From an uncultured Collinsella sp. (GTDB taxonomy: Bacteria; Actinomycetota; Coriobacteriia; Coriobacteriales; Coriobacteriaceae), in contig UQUX01000036.1 in assembly GCA_900544425.1 (NCBI GenBank), positions 1 to 15,654 on the forward strand: a stretch of 15,654 nucleotides of DNA, given 5' to 3'. The notes beneath the pieces are model-generated. The model was not told where the DNA came from and ran no database searches. It was given only the letters and a program-made list of their open reading frames with translations. Positions 6,961-14,312 of the stretch are shown piece after piece. The first letter of the stretch is position 1; every line of letters starts with the position of its first letter. Made by a program: the position numbers and the translations under genes.

Positions 6961-6993
6961 GAGCCCGGTACCGCTACGGTGCCAGGCTCTTTT
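6961..6993 (+). terminator. Second copy of the tRNA terminator
   Basis: The stem 6961-6973 with 6977-6989 and loop CTA is the same as the hairpin at 6833-6861 except for one G-to-A change in the 3' arm, which creates a C-A mismatch. It ends in TTTT (6990-6993), a better U-tract than the first copy. Confidence 0.75.
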
Positions 6994-7040
6994 GGTGTTA
7001 GAGCTGCGCCGTTCCATGCTAGCGGGTCGCATCAAAAGCA

Positions 7041-7075
7041 AAGCGCCCGCTTGCCGGGGGAGCAAGCGGGCGCTT
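7041..7075 (-). terminator. Terminator of the FHA–kinase operon
   Basis: A 14-bp perfect stem (7041-7054 with 7062-7075, loop of 7) lies about 50 nt after the kinase stop codon. Read on the minus strand, the stem ends in TT and continues TGCTTTTGAT, a reasonable U-rich tail. It closes the leftward chromosomal operon and separates it from the integration site. Confidence 0.85.
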
Positions 7076-7124
7076 CTGAGCGAATATGTTTGCGGCGTTC
7101 GCTGCGCAGATAATAAGCAGCCGG

Positions 7125-9074
7125 CTAGTTGCTTGTACCGGAATCGTCGCCTGAATCAGTACCAGAGCCAGAAACCGAAACCGTCAGCGTAATCGTGCTG
7201 TCGGTGGACTGCTTGCCAGTGGGGGAGACGCCCGTCACGGTGGCGTTTTCGTTGCCACTCACGGGGTTGCCGTTCTGATCGCAGAATGCGATGTTGTAGA
7301 ATCCGGCGTTGTTGAGCGCGGTGACGGCGGCGGAGATGCTCTTGCCGTACAGGTTGCCCGGAACGCTGGCCTTGCCGGACTTCTTGGCGATGACGACGGT
7401 AATCGTGGCGCCGGGCTTCTGCTTACCGCTGGGGTTCCAGCTAATGACGGTGCCCTCGGTGACGGAATCGTTTTCCTGGTAGCTCACGTTGACGCCAAAA
7501 CCGGCCATGTCGAGAGCGTTGCGTGCCTGGGCCTCGGTCATGTCGGTCAGATCGGGGACGGAGGTGGTGTCAGGACCGCTGGAGACCTTATACGAGATGG
7601 TCGTGCCCTTCTCGACTTCCTTGCCGGCTTCAGTGCCCTGCTCAAAGACCTGGCCTTCGTCGGCCTCGTTGGCCTCCTCGGTTGCGTTGCCCTTCAGGCC
7701 CACGCTTGCCAGCGCGGCCTCGGCCTGGTCCTTGGTTAGGCCGACGAGCAGCGGAACCTCAACTTTCTCGGAGGGCTTGGGGCCCTTGGAGATCACCAGG
7801 TTCACCTTGGTGCCCTTGGGCTTCTTAGTGTTGCCGTTGGGGGTCTGCTCGGCAACCTTGCCCTCGTCGACATCGTCGTTATAGCTCTGGTCGACAGTTC
7901 CGACCTCAAGGCCGGCCTCCTTGATCAGCTCGATAGCGGTCTGCTGGTCCTTGTTAAGCACATCGGGCACCGTAACCTGCTCGCCCCCAAAGAGCCCGGT
8001 GGCGAAGGCCACCACAACGCCAACCACGGCGATTGCGGCGACTACGGCGGCGATAATCTTGTTCTTGTTGGACTTGGGCTGATCGACCTCGTAGGAACCG
8101 GTGGAACCCGAGACGGCGCTGCGGGGGTTGGTCTGTCCACTTACGCCCGATACGGGGCGAACCATAGCGCGTGTGGAGTCAGACAGCTCACGGGTCTTGG
8201 TGGCGCCCAGGTCGCCCGCGGCACCGATGATGCGCGTGGGCTCGGAGACGTTGACGGCGCGGCCGGACAGGTAGTTGTTGAGCACCTGGCGCAGCTCGTC
8301 TGCCGTCTGGAAGCGGTTCGACGGGTCCTTTTCCATGCACTTGAGGATGATGCGCTCCAGATCGGCGTCGACGCCGGAGTTGATCTGGCTCGGCGGAACC
8401 GGCAGTTCGTTTACCTGCTTGAGCGCAACCGAGATGGCGTCGTCACCGTCAAAGGGGACGCGACCGGTGGCGCACTCGTACATCACGACGCCCAGGGAGT
8501 AGATATCCGAAGTGGGACCGAGGTCCTGGCCGCGCGTTTGCTCGGGGCTTACGTAGTGGGCGGTGCCCAGTACATTGTTGTCCTGCGTGAGGTGGCTGTT
8601 CTTTGCGCGCGCGATGCCAAAGTCCATGACCTTGATGTTGCCGTCGGGCAGCACCATGATGTTTTGCGGCTTAATGTCGCGGTGGATGATCTCGTGCTTG
8701 TGGGCGACCGAAAGCGCGGAGCTGATCTGCGAGCCGATCTGTGCGACCTTCTTTGGATCGAGGGCGCCGTGGCTCTTGATGCCACTCTTAAGGTCGGTAC
8801 CGCGCAGGTACTCCATGACGATGTAGTAGGTATCGCCATCCTTGCCCCAATCGTAGACGCCCACGATATAGGGGGAGGAGAGACCTGCTGCTGCCTGGGC
8901 CTCCTGCTTAAAGCGGGCGGCGAAGGTGGCGTCGCCGGCATACTGCGGCAGCATGATCTTGACGGCAACCGTGCGGTCGAGGACCTGATCTTGCGCACGG
9001 AAGACGGTCGCCATGCCGCCCGTTCCCACCTTATCCTTGAGGAGGTATCTTCCCCCGAGGACCCTCTGTTCCAT
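7125..9074 (-). CDS. pknB: PASTA-domain Ser/Thr protein kinase (PknB/StkP type)
   Basis: A 649-aa membrane kinase that senses cell-wall precursors or peptidoglycan fragments and phosphorylates proteins of growth and division. The kinase domain spans about 10-270: Gly loop VGTGGMATVF (16-25), Lys39 (VAVKI), HRDIKPQN with D133, DFG at 151-153, and the activation segment GTAHYVSPEQ (170-179). A juxtamembrane linker rich in Ser/Thr (about 275-335) precedes one transmembrane helix (about 339-361). Outside are four PASTA-like repeats (about 366-431, 437-500, 505-565 and a divergent one at 569-635) and a Ser/Gly/Asp-rich tail. ATG at 9074 has TAGGAG just upstream. It is the last gene of the cluster, 132 nt after the SEDS-PBP gene, so a secondary promoter in that gap is possible but not clearly visible. 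The phosphatase that opposes it is encoded upstream in the same run of genes. Confidence 0.96.
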   Translation of the reverse strand: MEQRVLGGRYLLKDKVGTGGMATVFRAQDQVLDRTVAVKIMLPQYAGDATFAARFKQEAQAAAGLSSPYIVGVYDWGKDGDTYYIVMEYLRGTDLKSGIKSHGALDPKKVAQIGSQISSALSVAHKHEIIHRDIKPQNIMVLPDGNIKVMDFGIARAKNSHLTQDNNVLGTAHYVSPEQTRGQDLGPTSDIYSLGVVMYECATGRVPFDGDDAISVALKQVNELPVPPSQINSGVDADLERIILKCMEKDPSNRFQTADELRQVLNNYLSGRAVNVSEPTRIIGAAGDLGATKTRELSDSTRAMVRPVSGVSGQTNPRSAVSGSTGSYEVDQPKSNKNKIIAAVVAAIAVVGVVVAFATGLFGGEQVTVPDVLNKDQQTAIELIKEAGLEVGTVDQSYNDDVDEGKVAEQTPNGNTKKPKGTKVNLVISKGPKPSEKVEVPLLVGLTKDQAEAALASVGLKGNATEEANEADEGQVFEQGTEAGKEVEKGTTISYKVSSGPDTTSVPDLTDMTEAQARNALDMAGFGVNVSYQENDSVTEGTVISWNPSGKQKPGATITVVIAKKSGKASVPGNLYGKSISAAVTALNNAGFYNIAFCDQNGNPVSGNENATVTGVSPTGKQSTDSTITLTVSVSGSGTDSGDDSGTSN

Positions 9075-9206
9075 TCCTGCTCCTAACTAACTTATTCGCT
9101 CAACGATGTGTGTAGTACCAAATCTATGGCCGTTGGGACCGCGTGGCGCCTTGCCGCTAGCTCATCGGCCGCGGCGCGCCCCAAGTATCCGCTTCGATCA
9201 CAGGCA

Positions 9207-12077
9207 TCACGCTCCTTGGGCGGCAAGTGCCGCGGTCAGGACGATGCCGGCGATCTTGGCTGCCTTGACGTCGTGTTTGTCGTAATCCTCCAAGGCCACC
9301 GAGATGGCGACCGTGGGTGAATCGTAAGGTGCGAAGCCGACGAACATCGAGTTGACGTTGGTACCGCCGGTCTCGGCCGATCCGGTCTTGCCGGCGACCT
9401 TGACGCCCGGAATCTGGGCATCGGTGCCGGTGCCGTTCTGGACAACCGCGAGCATGGCCTGCTTGACCTGATCGGCCGTGGTGGCGCTGACGGCCTGGCC
9501 GAGCGAGCGGGATTGCGTGGTCTTGACCACGGTTCCGTCGGGGGCGAGCACCTGGGCCACGAAGAACGGGTCCATGACCACGCCGCTGTTGGCGATGGCC
9601 GCCGCTATCACGCAGTTTTGCATGACGGTGGTCTGCGGACCTGGCGTGTGGTCCATGCCGACAGGCTGGCCGGCGCCTGCCCAGGCGGTCTCCCACTCGG
9701 TCATGAGCGAGGGGTCGGCCATGATGGAGGCCGCGGTGGTCAGGTCCTGACCGAGCTTTTGGCCGTAACCAAAGGCGTTGGCAAACTGGACGAGCGAGCT
9801 GGCGCCGATCTCGTTGGCCACCTGGCCAAAGACGACGTTGGACGACACGGCAAAGGCCTGTTGCAGGCTGATGGTACCGTAGCTCTCGTTGGCGTCATTG
9901 GTGACCGGCGCGTTGCCGATATCCATGGAGCCGGGCGCCTGGTACGTGCTGGTAAGGCTGGCGGTGCCGGTTTCGAGTGCCGCGGAGAGTGTGACGACCT
10001 TAAAGGTCGAGCCCGGGGTATAGAGAGCGTCCATGGCGCGGTCGTACATGGAGCCGTCCTCGCCACCGCCCGACTGCATCAGGGCATCGATGTTGGTGTT
10101 GTCGTAGGTGGGCGAGCTGGCACATGCGAGCACCGCGCCGGTACGCGGGTCGATGACCACTACAGCGCCCTTAAAGCCCTTGAGTGCCTGCTCGGCCGCC
10201 GTCTGGATACGCGAGTCGATGGTGAGCTTGGCGGTGTTGCCCGGCTGGGTCTGGCCCGCGAGCGACGCGATGGCATTGTTCCAGCTGGAGTAGTCCTTAG
10301 AACCGGTGAGCGTGTCGTTCATGACGCTCTCGATGGCGGTGGTGCCATACTGCTGGCTCACGTAGCCAACCACGTGAGCTGCCAGGTTACCGTTGGGGTA
10401 GGAGCGTACGTAGGTGCCGTCCTCCTGCTGCAGCGACTCGGCCAGCGTCACGCCGTCGGACGTGATGATGGAGCCGCGCTGGATGTACTTGGAGCGGGCG
10501 ATGGTGTGGTTGTTGGTCGGCATGTCCTGATAGTCCTTGGCCTTAATGACCTGGACATAGGTGAGGTTGCCGATAAGGATGGCGAACAGCGCCGTAAAGG
10601 CGAGCACCGCGCGGGTTAGACGGTTGGCAAGAGCAACGCGGCCGAGCACACCGGATTCAGGCGTGTCGAGCAGGCGACGGCGCATGCGCGAGCCGACGGA
10701 ATGGCTGCCGCTGCCGTAGGAAGACGAGGTGGCAAAGCGCGTGCCCGTCGGGGCGGCGGCAGATGCGACCTGATCATCGGTGATGGCGGCCATGGTGCCG
10801 GTGCCGGTAAGCTCGGCCTCGCGTCCGGTCGCCTCGTCACCGGCGCGCAGCAGGAGCGCGACGATGATAAAGCTCGCCAGCAGAGAGGAGCCGCCCTGGC
10901 TCATAAAGGGCAGGGTGACGCCGGTCAGCGGGATCAGGCGGGTTACGCCGCCAACGATCAAGAAGGCCTGGAAGCTGATGGCGGCCGTAAGGCCTGTGGC
11001 ACTAAAGGCGGCGAGGTCGGATTTAGCGCGGGCAGCCGTGGTGAGGCCACGCACGGCAAAGAGCATAAACAGGATGAGCACGGCGCCGCCGCCCAAAAGG
11101 CCCATCTCCTCGCCGATAGCCGAGAAGATAAAGTCGGACTCGACGACAGGGATGTTGTTGGCCATGCCGTTGCCGATGCCAACACCGACCAGACCGCCAT
11201 CGGCAAGCGAGAAGAGCGACTGGACGATCTGGTAGCCCTGGCCCTGGGCGTCCTTAAACGGATCGAGCCAAACCTGGAAACGCACCTGAACGTGAGACAG
11301 GAACTTGTAGGCGCCCACGGCTCCAACGGCTAAGAGCGCAAGGCCGATAACGACATACGAAAAGCGCCCCGTGGCAACGTAGAGCATCAGCAAGAAGATG
11401 GTGTAGAACAGCACGGCCGAACCCAGGTCGCGTTCGAAGACGACGACGAGCAGGCACACACCCCACACGGCAAACAGCGGCAGCAGCAGTCGCAGGCGAG
11501 GGATCTTAAAGCCCAGAATCTTGCGGTTGGAGATGGAGAGCAGCTCGCGGTTCTCGGCCAGGTAGCCGGCCAGGAACAGGACGATAAAGACCTTGGCGAA
11601 CTCGCCGGGCTGGATGGTAAAGCCCGCGATGCGAATCCACAGCTTGGAGCCCGAGATCGTGGTGCCGATAAAGATAGGCAGCATCAGCAGAATGATGCCG
11701 ATGATGCCAAAGGTGTACTTGTAGCGCATGACCACGTCGAGGTTTTTGACTAGTGCAAGCGTTCCCACCATGAGCGCCACCGAGACAAACAGGATGATGA
11801 GCTGTGAGATGGCGAGAGCGGGGGCGAGACGCGTCACGAACGTGATGCCGATGCCCGAAAGTATAAATACGATGGGCAGGATGGCGGGGTCGGCACCGGG
11901 CGCCAAGATGCGCACGGCAATGTGGGCCGCGGCAAAGGCGGCAAAGAGGCCGATCGGTACGGCGAGCGTCTCAAAGGAGATGGCAGCGCCCGCGGTGAGG
12001 ACGTACATCGCATACAGCAGGATGACGGGGAACGCCGAGGCGATGAGCAAGAGCAGCTCGGTGTTGCGGCGACTCAT
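9207..12077 (-). CDS. Fused SEDS glycosyltransferase (RodA/FtsW) and class B penicillin-binding protein
   Basis: A 956-aa single chain combining both activities of peptidoglycan synthesis: lipid II polymerisation and transpeptidation. Residues about 1-412 are a polytopic SEDS domain with FTIQPGEFAKVF (about 153), the catalytic-type Asp in FERDLGSA (D217), FIFSAIGEEMGLLG (about 316-329) and IPLTGVTLPFMSQGGSS (about 382-398). A Ser/Gly-rich linker of about 75 residues leads to another membrane helix (about 490-508) and a PBP ectodomain with SxxK (S690-K693, STFK), SxN (SSN, 745-747) and KTG (897-899). All catalytic motifs are intact and there is no frameshift. In other actinobacteria rodA and pbpA are separate adjacent genes at this place. 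ATG at 12077 is preferred over an upstream GTG because the Shine-Dalgarno lies between them. The gene starts 16 nt after the phosphatase gene. It is a beta-lactam target. Confidence 0.93.
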   Translation of the reverse strand: MSRRNTELLLLIASAFPVILLYAMYVLTAGAAISFETLAVPIGLFAAFAAAHIAVRILAPGADPAILPIVFILSGIGITFVTRLAPALAISQLIILFVSVALMVGTLALVKNLDVVMRYKYTFGIIGIILLMLPIFIGTTISGSKLWIRIAGFTIQPGEFAKVFIVLFLAGYLAENRELLSISNRKILGFKIPRLRLLLPLFAVWGVCLLVVVFERDLGSAVLFYTIFLLMLYVATGRFSYVVIGLALLAVGAVGAYKFLSHVQVRFQVWLDPFKDAQGQGYQIVQSLFSLADGGLVGVGIGNGMANNIPVVESDFIFSAIGEEMGLLGGGAVLILFMLFAVRGLTTAARAKSDLAAFSATGLTAAISFQAFLIVGGVTRLIPLTGVTLPFMSQGGSSLLASFIIVALLLRAGDEATGREAELTGTGTMAAITDDQVASAAAPTGTRFATSSSYGSGSHSVGSRMRRRLLDTPESGVLGRVALANRLTRAVLAFTALFAILIGNLTYVQVIKAKDYQDMPTNNHTIARSKYIQRGSIITSDGVTLAESLQQEDGTYVRSYPNGNLAAHVVGYVSQQYGTTAIESVMNDTLTGSKDYSSWNNAIASLAGQTQPGNTAKLTIDSRIQTAAEQALKGFKGAVVVIDPRTGAVLACASSPTYDNTNIDALMQSGGGEDGSMYDRAMDALYTPGSTFKVVTLSAALETGTASLTSTYQAPGSMDIGNAPVTNDANESYGTISLQQAFAVSSNVVFGQVANEIGASSLVQFANAFGYGQKLGQDLTTAASIMADPSLMTEWETAWAGAGQPVGMDHTPGPQTTVMQNCVIAAAIANSGVVMDPFFVAQVLAPDGTVVKTTQSRSLGQAVSATTADQVKQAMLAVVQNGTGTDAQIPGVKVAGKTGSAETGGTNVNSMFVGFAPYDSPTVAISVALEDYDKHDVKAAKIAGIVLTAALAAQGA

Positions 12078-12085
12078 AAGCGGCA

Positions 12086-12093
12086 CTCCCTTT
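12086..12093 (-). promoter_or_regulatory. Ribosome binding site fixing the SEDS-PBP start
   Basis: AAAGGGAG on the minus strand, 8 nt before ATG at 12077. The in-frame GTG at 12086 overlaps this site and has no Shine-Dalgarno of its own, so the ATG is the real start. Confidence 0.8.
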
Positions 12094-13893
12094 CTAATTC
12101 TTATCGGAGGCTTCGGCCTCGGCGGACTGTTCGGCGGTTTTCTCGGAATCTGATTCGGAGGTCGATCCCTGATTGGTGTTGTCGCGAATCGTTTGCGCGT
12201 CGATCACCTGGCGGGTCTGCTCCTCGTCGATCTGGTGGCGGTACTTGGATATCGTGTCCTGCGCATCGTCGACACTTGTTTGCGGAATACCCGCCTTGAG
12301 GCGGTTTTGCGTGTCTTCGGGCAGGTCGGATAGCTTGATGCTGGTTTCGCTTTCGAGCCAGTGGAGCTTGAGTCCGAGTGGCTTGCCGGGCAGGCCGCGC
12401 CAGACGGCGACATTGCCCTGGTAGGTACCCAGGTAGTACGAGCCGGTGACACCCGTGTAGGCCCAGATGCCAGCTGCCAGCACAAAGACGAGGGCCAGGA
12501 TGGCGGCGATAGTAACGTTGCGGCGACGCACGCGTTGCGCCTCGCGCATGACGCCATCGTCAACCAGGTCAACGACTACTACGGTCACGTTGTCGTGGCC
12601 GCCGGCGGCAAGCGCCGCGTCCACTAGGTTGTCGACGCAGATTTGCGCGGTTGAGGACTGCGTGGCGATGTTCTCGATATCGCTATCGGGAATCATGCTC
12701 GAGAGGCCGTCGGAGCACAGGATCAGACGGTCGCCTTCCTCGATATGCAGAGTGAAGTGGTCGGCATACATGGCGGGGTCCGAGCCCAGTGCGCGGGTGA
12801 TGACCGAACGGTTGGGGTGGACGCGAGCCTCGTCTGCCGTGATCTCGCCGGCGTCCACGAGCTCCTCCACGTAGGAGTGGTCGCGGGTCACGCGGATGAG
12901 CGTGCCCTCGTGGAGCAGATAGGCGCGAGAGTCGCCCACGTGGGCGATGGCGAGCGTGTCGTTTTCGATGTAGGCGCAGGTGGCTGTGCAGCCCATGCCG
13001 GGCTTGCCCAGGCCGTTCAGGGCCGCCTCGATTACGGCGGCGTTGGCTGCCTCGACGGCTGCGGCCAGGCGTGCTGCGTCGGCGGACTGTGGGGCCGTCT
13101 TGGCAATAGTCTCGACGGCGATGGAAGAGGCTACCTCGCCGGCAGCGTGACCACCCATGCCGTCGCATACGCAAAAGAGCGGCGACTGCACCAGGTAGGA
13201 ATCCTCATTGTGCGGGCGCACGCAGCCAACGTCGGAGCGGGCGCCCCACATAAGTTGCGTGGTGGTGCCGGCATCATAGGTCGAGTCGGTCTCGATGCGC
13301 TCCTCGGTCAGGGGCTCAAAGCTCATGGTCGAGCCGGGGTCTTTGAGCTTGGCCTCAACGGCGGCAACGTCGATTTCGGCGGTGTCACCGGGAGAGACGG
13401 TGTCGGTCACGGCGTTTGATTCGGAATCACCGGTGTCCGGGGAGTCGGGCTCCTCGGACACGCGGGCGGTCGACTCGTCGTCTTGCGGGCTGACGTCTAT
13501 AGGCTCGGGCGCCGGCGTAGACGCGGGCGCAACCTCGGATGCCGGGGCTATGGGAAACGCCGGCGCGGCGGGCTCGGGTGCCGCAAACACCGCAGCGCTC
13601 TCGTTGATTGCCGCGGCGACGGGCTCTGCAAAGTGAGCCGGCGCCGGGGTTGCTTCGGGCGCTGTGGGCTGTTCCGCAGCATGTGCGCCGATGGGCGCCG
13701 CTACGGCATCCTCTTCGTCCTCGTTATCGGCGAGATCCGAAATATCATGCGTTACATGCGAAAGAGGCAGGGAGAACACGGTGTCCTCGGGTTCCACGGG
13801 TGCGGAGCCCGCCGGAGCGGCGTGGGCCGGCGCAGCTGCGGCGACAGCCGGTGCCTCGGTCATAGTTGCGGACTTGTTCTCCTCGTCGATCAT
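12094..13893 (-). CDS. pstP: PP2C-family Ser/Thr phosphatase, membrane anchored (PstP/Stp type)
   Basis: A 599-aa phosphatase that reverses phosphorylation by the PASTA kinase. The catalytic PP2C domain spans about 212-445 with metal-ligand motifs RPHNED (226-231), CDGMGGH (D244, G245), GDSRAYL (D321), SDGL (D395) and GGHDNVTVVVV (D434, N435). One transmembrane helix (about 459-479) follows, then an external domain of about 115 residues ending in an acidic Ser-rich tail; this matches the PstP layout of phosphatase, helix, outside domain. Unusual is the N-terminal extension of about 210 residues, rich in Ala, Pro and acidic residues and probably disordered. ATG at 13893 overlaps the FHA gene stop (ATGA), so translation is coupled; Met11 is an alternative start. 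Confidence 0.95.
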   Translation of the reverse strand: MIDEENKSATMTEAPAVAAAAPAHAAPAGSAPVEPEDTVFSLPLSHVTHDISDLADNEDEEDAVAAPIGAHAAEQPTAPEATPAPAHFAEPVAAAINESAAVFAAPEPAAPAFPIAPASEVAPASTPAPEPIDVSPQDDESTARVSEEPDSPDTGDSESNAVTDTVSPGDTAEIDVAAVEAKLKDPGSTMSFEPLTEERIETDSTYDAGTTTQLMWGARSDVGCVRPHNEDSYLVQSPLFCVCDGMGGHAAGEVASSIAVETIAKTAPQSADAARLAAAVEAANAAVIEAALNGLGKPGMGCTATCAYIENDTLAIAHVGDSRAYLLHEGTLIRVTRDHSYVEELVDAGEITADEARVHPNRSVITRALGSDPAMYADHFTLHIEEGDRLILCSDGLSSMIPDSDIENIATQSSTAQICVDNLVDAALAAGGHDNVTVVVVDLVDDGVMREAQRVRRRNVTIAAILALVFVLAAGIWAYTGVTGSYYLGTYQGNVAVWRGLPGKPLGLKLHWLESETSIKLSDLPEDTQNRLKAGIPQTSVDDAQDTISKYRHQIDEEQTRQVIDAQTIRDNTNQGSTSESDSEKTAEQSAEAEASDKN

Positions 13894-14306
13894 CGACGGT
13901 TCACCTTCATGACCACGTCGCCAATCTGGACTTCGTCGCCCTCACGCAGCGTCGCGGGCTCCACGAGCTGGCGGCCGTTGACGAGCGTGCCGTTAAGCGA
14001 GTTGAGGTCCTCGATGATGAGCGCCGGGCCCTGCAGCGAAAAGCGCGCATGCGAGGCCGAGACGAACGGTTCGTTGATGCAGATGTCCGAAGATGGCGAG
14101 CGACCGACGATGACGGGGCCGAGCATGTCTACGTGGATGCCGCGGATACCGCGCGGACCCTTGTCCACATCAATCGTCCAGATAGCCGAGTCGCGGCGCT
14201 GTCCACGCACAAGTCCCACGCCGGTCTTCATGACGGCGAACAGAAAGATATAGAGCAGGGCGACCAGGACGATGCGGCCTGCAAAAAGGACGATATCGAT
14301 GTTCAT
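13890..14306 (-). CDS. fhaB: Membrane-anchored FHA-domain protein (FhaB/FipA-like)
   Basis: A 138-aa protein with one N-terminal transmembrane helix (about 5-27) and a cytoplasmic FHA domain (about 63-135). The FHA phosphothreonine-binding motifs are visible: GRSPSSD (Arg69-Ser70 region), SASHARF and the Asn-Gly loop EDLNSLNGTLVNG. FhaB proteins recruit kinase-phosphorylated partners to the division or elongation machinery, and the size and topology match. The start ATG at 14306 has TAGGGGA upstream, inside the end of the preceding gene; the gap to that gene is 6 nt and the 3' end overlaps the phosphatase start by 4 nt. It is clearly part of one operon. Confidence 0.93.
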   Translation of the reverse strand: MNIDIVLFAGRIVLVALLYIFLFAVMKTGVGLVRGQRRDSAIWTIDVDKGPRGIRGIHVDMLGPVIVGRSPSSDICINEPFVSASHARFSLQGPALIIEDLNSLNGTLVNGRQLVEPATLREGDEVQIGDVVMKVNRR

Positions 14307-14312
14307 AAGCGA

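Noticed and set aside
6620..7113. Short ORFs over the tRNA tail region, including ones reading like CPRADSNRRHPL and PPGGFEPSTPALGG
   Set aside because: These are translations of tRNA-derived sequence and its complement, a common mis-annotation, with no ribosome binding sites or conserved domain.
9075..9206. Possible promoter (TTGGTA, then GAATAA about 18 nt on) in the gap before pknB
   Set aside because: Both hexamers match consensus poorly, so it is not reported as a feature.
9513..10619. 368-codon plus-strand open frame opposite the PBP domain
   Set aside because: The minus-strand frame carries all three PBP catalytic motifs; this frame is a GC-driven shadow rich in Gly, Arg and His.
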